This document shows, one piece after another, positions 30,142-34,702 of a DNA stretch of 34,702 nt. Every line of letters starts with the position of its first letter. Within the stretch, counting starts at the first letter, position 1. The stretch covers positions 1 to 34,702 of the forward strand of contig KZ111204.1 of assembly GCA_002077045.2 (NCBI GenBank), read 5' to 3'. Under the pieces are notes generated by a model. That model was given only the letters and a program-made list of their open reading frames with translations. It was not told where the DNA came from and searched no databases. A program made the translations under genes and the position numbers. This DNA comes from Rachicladosporium sp. CCFEE 5018. Taxonomy: Eukaryota; Ascomycota; Dothideomycetes; Cladosporiales; Cladosporiaceae.

Positions 30142-30861
30142 ATGCCACACATCACTACCTCCCCTCTTCAGCGCGCAGACGGCTCAGCGACCTTCACCTC
30201 CAACCTCTACAGCATCCTCGCCGGCGTCAACGGGCCAGTGGAAGTCCAACGCCGCGATGAGCTCCCCGAAGAAGCCTACATCGAAGTCAACATCCGACCC
30301 GGCTCGGGCGTAGGCACACCCCGCGAGCGACACCTCGAGAGCATCGTAGCATTAGTCTTGCGTAGTGTCATATTAGTACACCTGCATCCGCGAATGCTCA
30401 TACAAGTCACACTACAAGTGCTGCAAGAGCCGAGTGAGAAGTTGATGAAGGGGAAGGGAGAGGTGGCTTTGTTGCCGAGTCTGCTGAACGCTGCGTTCTT
30501 GGCGCTGGTGGATGGAGGGATACCGTTGGAAACTACGATGAGCGCTGTGCTTGTTGCTGTGGATGCGGCGGGCGGGGTGGTGGCAGAGCCTTCGACTAAG
30601 GAGCTGCTGGCCTGCAAGAGTGTGCATGCGCTGGCGTACGATATGCAGGGGGAGATGCTGTTGGACCAGTCTACCGGAGCATTCGACATGGGCATCTGGG
30701 AGGGAGTTGCGGAGGTCACTTCACAGCGATGCAAAGCTGCCGTGACAAGCACAGAAGACACGGACGAGATGCGCGATGAAGACGTGAGCGAGCAGCCCTG
30801 GCTGCGCAATACCCTGGAGGACAAAGTCCGAGCTGCCAACGCATGGCGAGAGCAGACATGA
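30142..30861 (+). CDS. rrp46: RNA exosome subunit Rrp46 (RNase PH-like)
   Basis: A 239-residue protein from Met30142 (MPHITTSPLQRADGSATF); the frame is open further upstream but those residues do not resemble the family. It is a ring subunit of the nuclear and cytoplasmic exosome, which degrades and processes RNA; eukaryotic ring subunits are catalytically inactive scaffolds. Features: the N-terminal RADGSA motif of RNase PH proteins, GPVEVQRRDELPEEAYIEV, a RHLESIV helix, LHPRMLIQVTLQVLQ, and LLPSLLNAAFLALVDGGIPL, the standard RNase PH core. MSAVLVAVD strand and DPT-like region DQSTGAFD follow. The C-terminus is acidic (DEMRDEDVSEQPW) and helical. It lies 250 bp downstream of the MFS gene on the same strand with no functional link. 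Confidence 0.92.
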   Translation: MPHITTSPLQRADGSATFTSNLYSILAGVNGPVEVQRRDELPEEAYIEVNIRPGSGVGTPRERHLESIVALVLRSVILVHLHPRMLIQVTLQVLQEPSEKLMKGKGEVALLPSLLNAAFLALVDGGIPLETTMSAVLVAVDAAGGVVAEPSTKELLACKSVHALAYDMQGEMLLDQSTGAFDMGIWEGVAEVTSQRCKAAVTSTEDTDEMRDEDVSEQPWLRNTLEDKVRAANAWREQT

Positions 30862-31470
30862 AGAAGTGCACTGCAGACCTGTGCCGATTCTGCAGATCGG
30901 AATACATCTATCAATTCGCCCAACAGCCCAGCCAAAGGATTCGAGCACGCTGAATTACTGCTGTAGTAGATCATTGTGGAGCAGAACAGGATCCGCGAAG
31001 TGGTTGCGGGCGCCGTTACTCATGCGAGCGGCGCAGCAAGGCAGTCTTACGCACTACATCACCTGACTACCTGCAGCGGGCGCACGGTAGTTGTAAAGGT
31101 TGTCAAGTAGTGAGAGGATGCTGGGTGCTTCGTACGACTTGCTCAGATGCTAAGGGTACGAGCCCTTGCTGTAGACTATCGATCGAGCAGACCCAGGGAC
31201 GCCTACTCGGACATCAATGTCGAGTCAGCGAGCCACTCAGTTGCGCGAGTGAGGAAGAGAAACCGCAAATTTAAAGTGGGAGCGGATGCGACAAGGTAGC
31301 TATACAGATGAGGTGAAGTCGTCTTAAGCTTATTCTTCAATGCTCCTGCCTCATGATAACTTCGCACCCTACGAACCTGGTCATCGTTTCTCACTCCTCT
31401 CCTTCTCTTCAGACCTTCAAAGAATATGTTCTTAATCGGAAAGACTTGATGTGCGTTGCTGTTCTTCATC
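30862..31470. other. Intergenic region, rrp46 to OB-fold gene
   Basis: About 610 bp between tandem genes: the rrp46 3' flank and the promoter of the OB-fold gene. A CT-rich run (31387-31411) precedes the start and may be a core promoter or leader element. No other feature. Confidence 0.4.
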
Positions 31471-33228
31471 ATGTCATCCTCGAACGAGAACGCATCCATC
31501 CAAGCTTTCTTTCAGCCCACTCCATCGACCTCACCAGTCAATCCAATTCATGACCCGGCTCACAGCACAGAGACTGTCGGCGATGGCTTCACGGCGAACG
31601 AAATACAGACTGCTCTCAAGCCAGCACTCAGCTCACCAAGAGATACATGGCACCCAGCAGCCGAGTACGCCGAGTGCGAGATCCGCGCCCTACAGCCCGG
31701 CCCTCGAGCTGTGACATTCATGGGCCGAGTGGCGAACATCTTTGATGTCGGCGTGGGTACTGGGAAGACGCCAAAGAGCGCCAAGGGCTGTGTGAAGCTC
31801 TGCGTCAAGGACGAGCGGGCTGCTGTCACAGTCAGAGTCTGGTGGGCTGACGAGGCGAGGTATCTTGCTGGGCTGGGCAAGGTGAGGCTGGGTGCTCTCG
31901 TGAGCGTGTGGACGAACCACAGTAAGTACTAAGATGACAGTCACTTCTCTTAGTACCCGAGCTAACACATGCACAGTCTCCAACGGCGAGTCGGGCAATC
32001 TTTCAAGTATGGCGGCGCCACTGTTCGCCTCGCTCTTTCCCGAACGAGATCGCAGTTGTCATCTCATGATCCACTCGCGTAGTGATGACGGGGTCATGCT
32101 GAAGCGTCCCTTGGGACACTCCGACAGCAGACCGTTGACTGGGCTCATGACGTTGCAGAACTTCGTCGATGGCGGCTACGATGTGATCGATGCCAAGATC
32201 TTGGTGGTTGTCAAAAGCTTAGGCATGAGGCAGAAGAGCAAGTACTTTCTAAAAGACATGCTGCGGCTGAGGCTTGACTAACAGCTCGCAGTCGAACGCA
32301 AAGACACTTCAGTGGTCGAGAACATGAACGTCGTGGTCCACGACGACACTGCTGAAGCTGCTCTTGGACTCTGGGGGACCGTCTGCTGCTCACCCGGCAC
32401 CACGCTCAGCGCAGCACCAACAGAAGGAGTCGCTGCGGAGACGTTGAGCACGAATCCAGATGCGGCGAAGGCTGCGGAACCGTGGAAGCCAGGCGAAACA
32501 GTCTTGCTATTGCAAGCACCCGGCTCCAAGCTAGGCAGGTTCACCTACCTCAATCTTAGATCGACAACATTGGTCGACGTCGATCCCGCCATGAAAGATG
32601 CTGTCTGGCTGCGCAACTGGGCTCTGCGTCAGAAGTGCCGTGAGGCCGTAAATCCGCCCTTTCCCAGAGGTGTCTTTGATCTTGAGCTTCTGGAGAACAG
32701 CCCACTGCGATGTCTGTACAGTCTCGCAGATCTTGACAATTTCGCCCGCGCCGCACCAGGGGAGACCTTCCAAGGCTACTTGAGTGTGATAGTCATGGAG
32801 GTACGCTTGTTGAAGAACTACAAGCGCCAGATGCTGTTTGCTGGAGAGTGCTGCTGCATGCCACTGTACGCGAATGCACTCGCGGCAACTTGCAAAGGAT
32901 GCGGAAAGGGCGTGAACTTGAGATTGGACCCCAAGCTCGTGAGTGCTATCACTGCCGCAACATGATTCATCACTGACAGAGGCCGAAGCTTGGCCAAGTG
33001 ATCGACGAGACAGCGGCAGTCAGCGGCGGCAAGCTATTGCTCAGTGATCAGGCCTGGACTGAGCTCCTCGGCCGGACTCCCGCGCAGCTTCTGCAGATGA
33101 GTTGCGAGCAGATCAAGTACCTCGCTGATCGCATCCTCTTCGGCCGACTGACATTAGCATTCGGGTGGACAGGTGACGAGAGCAAGGCTGGAGGTCGCAT
33201 ATGCCTGATGGGTGTCCGCTCAGGGTGA
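31471..33228 (+). CDS. OB-fold nucleic-acid-binding protein, RPA1/MEIOB-like
   Basis: Four exons: 31471-31921, 31977-32237, 32292-32938 and 32989-33228 (532 residues). Intron 1 (31922-31976) is gtaagt...gcacag and joins VWTNH to ISNGES. Intron 2 (32238-32291) needs a GC donor, gcaagt, with a GACTAAC branch and gcag end; it gives QKIERKD. Intron 3 begins gtgagt at 32939; ending at 32988 (ccgaag, downstream of a CTGAC branch) gives DPKLLGQVIDETA, while ending at 32979 makes it only 41 nt and adds RPK. The N-terminal domain (about 62-155: FMGRVANIFDVG, VRVWWADE, VRLGALVSVWTN) looks like an OB fold. The middle (VDGGYDVIDAKILVVVKSLG; FTYLNLRSTTLVDVDPA) looks like further OB-type strands. The last part has Cys-x13-Cys-x2-Cys, matching three of the four zinc ligands of RPA1 DBD-C. 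A single-stranded DNA role is inferred, possibly meiotic or in repair. Confidence 0.8.
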
Positions 33229-33713
33229 GGGTTTTCAGGTGAGGGAAAATCAAGGGGAGGATTTGCTATGTGAGGCTGCCATATTCGCTCGATGTAGCTC
33301 GATGTTGTTCGAAAGCAGATCGTCATCATTGCTCCCTCGACATTGCATACCATCGGTACTTGACTCGTACACGATCGTAACCCTTCTTTTGCAGTTGATG
33401 AGATATCCTTGATGCTGCCATTCATTGGCCATCAAGTCGAAAAGTCTTGGCTTGTTTACATGGCCCGTGCTTTCTCGCGGCGGGCTTTCGCACCCTCCAC
33501 GCATGCACGCACCACCATCTCGACATCGCATATGCGCAACCCACCACCCGTCATCATTCTTATTGCACGCGACATTACGCGTTGTTCGACATCAGCTGTG
33601 TACTGGATTACGCGTTGAATCTCAAATACTCTCACAGCACGCGCGAGAGCCGGCCATTGACGTAAGTTCGCCGATTGCCCAGCAACACCCTGGGGATCTT
33701 CTGCAGGATAGCA
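33229..33713. promoter_or_regulatory. Intergenic region, OB-fold gene to dsn1
   Basis: 485 bp between tandem genes, presumably the OB-gene 3' flank and the dsn1 promoter. Open frames here are short, His/Ser rich and overlap on both strands. Nothing specific is recognised. Confidence 0.4.
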
Positions 33714-34702
33714 ATGTCCATGGTGGTCACGCGCTCGCCGCTTACGACAATTGCGATGAATGGTGGATCACACGCGCCAAAGCGACGGAGCGCGCGACTG
33801 AGCGCCGAAGGGGTAGATGAGAATGGATCGAGCGAACCGCCAGCGAAGAAGGTAAAGGTCAATGGCGCGGCGGATGAGGGGGGCGAAGGGACGGCAGTGG
33901 GCAAGAAGCGGAGTCGAAAGAAAGTCTACGATCAAGATGAAGACGGATTTGTATTCACGAAGGGGAAGAAGGCGAAGGCTGTCAAGGAGCCGGCGGTGCG
34001 GAACTCGACGGTTGAGGAGGTGACTGTGAGCCTTGGAACAGCGCCCGCGACTGCAAATGGGACAGAGCACGCGAAGTCACAGCCGCCAGCAGCAGGACCG
34101 GCACCTGTCGCGGCTGCAGCGCCGAAGCCAGCACCCAAAAAAGTCCGGCGTGGCCTGCCAGCAACGCCAGAACGAGAAGCCGCCTCGAAGAACACATTCC
34201 GCAAAAGCAAGCGCCTTTCAGATGAAGGAGATGCTTCATCGCCACACAAGGCAGCACACGCACGATCGCACGCGAAGCATGACCGTTCGCCTAGTCCAGC
34301 CTTTCGACCTGTCACAGTTGAGAAGAAGCGGCGGAAGCTGGCTGAACGAGCGGAGGAGGAAGAGAAGACGACACGCATTGCACTTCCATTCGCAGACACT
34401 CCGATCATCACGCGGAACAAGGACATGCGAAAGGCTGGCGGGGACACGAGCAGGCGAAGTAGCTCGGGCATGCGCGGGAAGCGCGTGAGCAGCTTGCTCG
34501 ACGAAGGGAGAGGAAATGGTGAGTGGTCATGTATCGGCGGGGAGGGCAGGGCAAGCTGGAAACGAAGACTGACATGTACAATAGCACTGCCTCACGCCGA
34601 AGTAGCGACGACCGAGTTCTACAAGCACATCTCCGCAGATCTTACAGAGCCTCGTCGCATGCGTGTGCTTCTTGGGTGGTGCGGCAGCCGAGCACTGCCT
34701 CC
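33714..34702 (+). CDS. dsn1: Kinetochore Mis12/MIND-complex subunit Dsn1/Mis13 (5' part; cut by right edge)
   Basis: The frame is open from Met33714 (MSMVVTRSPLTTIAMNGG) to the window edge, so only the N-terminal part is present (exon 33714-34518, then 34585 onward). Intron 34519-34584 starts gtgagt and ends caatag; splicing gives GRGN-ALPHAEVATTEFYKH, the conserved start of the structured Dsn1 region, followed by TEPRRMRVLLGWC. The preceding 268 residues are disordered and basic: a PKRRSARLS block, YDQDEDGFVFTK (a Mis13-type N-terminal motif), many Lys/Ala/Pro runs, and SRRSSSGMRGKRVSSL. In Dsn1 this Arg-Arg-x-Ser region is the known Aurora B/Ipl1 target that relieves autoinhibition of CENP-C binding. 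Dsn1 links the inner centromere to the Ndc80 complex. The intron is in frame and stop-free, so an unspliced frame also stays open. The C-terminal coiled coil is outside the window. Confidence 0.88.
   Translation, partial: MSMVVTRSPLTTIAMNGGSHAPKRRSARLSAEGVDENGSSEPPAKKVKVNGAADEGGEGTAVGKKRSRKKVYDQDEDGFVFTKGKKAKAVKEPAVRNSTVEEVTVSLGTAPATANGTEHAKSQPPAAGPAPVAAAAPKPAPKKVRRGLPATPEREAASKNTFRKSKRLSDEGDASSPHKAAHARSHAKHDRSPSPAFRPVTVEKKRRKLAERAEEEEKTTRIALPFADTPIITRNKDMRKAGGDTSRRSSSGMRGKRVSSLLDEGRGNGEWSCIGGEGRASWKRRLTCTIALPHAEVATTEFYKHISADLTEPRRMRVLLGWCGSRALP

Noticed and set aside
32223..32291. Alternative GC donor at 32223 for OB-gene intron 2
   Set aside because: It is phase-compatible but its gcatga is a weaker match than gcaagt at 32238 and would make a longer, less typical intron.
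1..34702. Secondary-metabolite or other co-regulated gene cluster
   Set aside because: A Zn2Cys6 factor and an MFS transporter are present, but they are 20 kb apart with housekeeping genes between, and no PKS, NRPS, terpene or P450 gene is seen.
1..34702. Transposons, CRISPR arrays, tRNA/rRNA genes, telomeric repeats
   Set aside because: No transposase or reverse-transcriptase frames, no long terminal repeats, no regularly spaced repeats and no tRNA T-loop/acceptor pairs were found by eye. A tRNAscan run would be decisive for tRNAs.

Overview
The window looks like a gene-dense chromosomal segment of a filamentous ascomycete (Pezizomycotina). Genes lie on both strands, introns are short (about 50-97 nt) with GT-AG ends and CTAAC/CTGAC-like branch sites, and the products are typically fungal: a Zn2Cys6 regulator, a Pom1-type DYRK kinase, the Mediator kinase Ssn3, a C2-domain Psd2 and an indoleamine dioxygenase. 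A Dothideomycete is my best guess from the feel of the proteins, but that is inference. I found no transposon, no CRISPR array, no recognisable tRNA or rRNA, and no secondary-metabolite gene cluster.

Layout, left to right: the 3' end of a putative DUF676-type serine esterase (+, cut by the left edge); psd2, three exons (-, 620-4210); a Nudix hydrolase (+, 4939-5721); a one-exon Zn2Cys6 transcription factor (+, 6736-8676); a 766-residue protein of unknown function (-, 9288-11588); a CECR5-like HAD hydrolase, two exons (+, 13011-14401); a YGR210C-type Obg/YchF-family GTPase, three exons (-, 15477-16943); the Pom1-like kinase (+, 17748-22962, N-terminus unresolved); indoleamine 2,3-dioxygenase (-, 23368-24840); Ssn3/CDK8 (-, 26141-27385); a Vps73-like MFS transporter (+, 28315-29892); exosome subunit Rrp46 (+, 30142-30861); a four-exon OB-fold protein with an RPA1-like zinc knuckle (+, 31471-33228); and the 5' part of kinetochore gene dsn1/mis13 (+, from 33714, cut by the right edge).

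These are mostly unrelated housekeeping and regulatory genes (lipid synthesis, NAD+ synthesis, RNA decay, transcription, polarity and cell cycle, chromosome segregation). I see no operon-like or cluster logic linking them. Divergent pairs that could share promoters are psd2/Nudix, GTPase/pom1 and ssn3/MFS.

The least conventional observations are: an intergenic block (25422-25749) packed with hairpins, including a perfect 22-bp inverted repeat; a GC-AG intron in the OB-fold gene; a 10-codon last exon in the GTPase gene; three stop-free introns whose lengths are multiples of three in pom1 and dsn1; a 108-codon open frame upstream of the first in-frame ATG of pom1; and the 766-residue unknown protein. 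I did not find anything I could honestly call a new multi-gene system.
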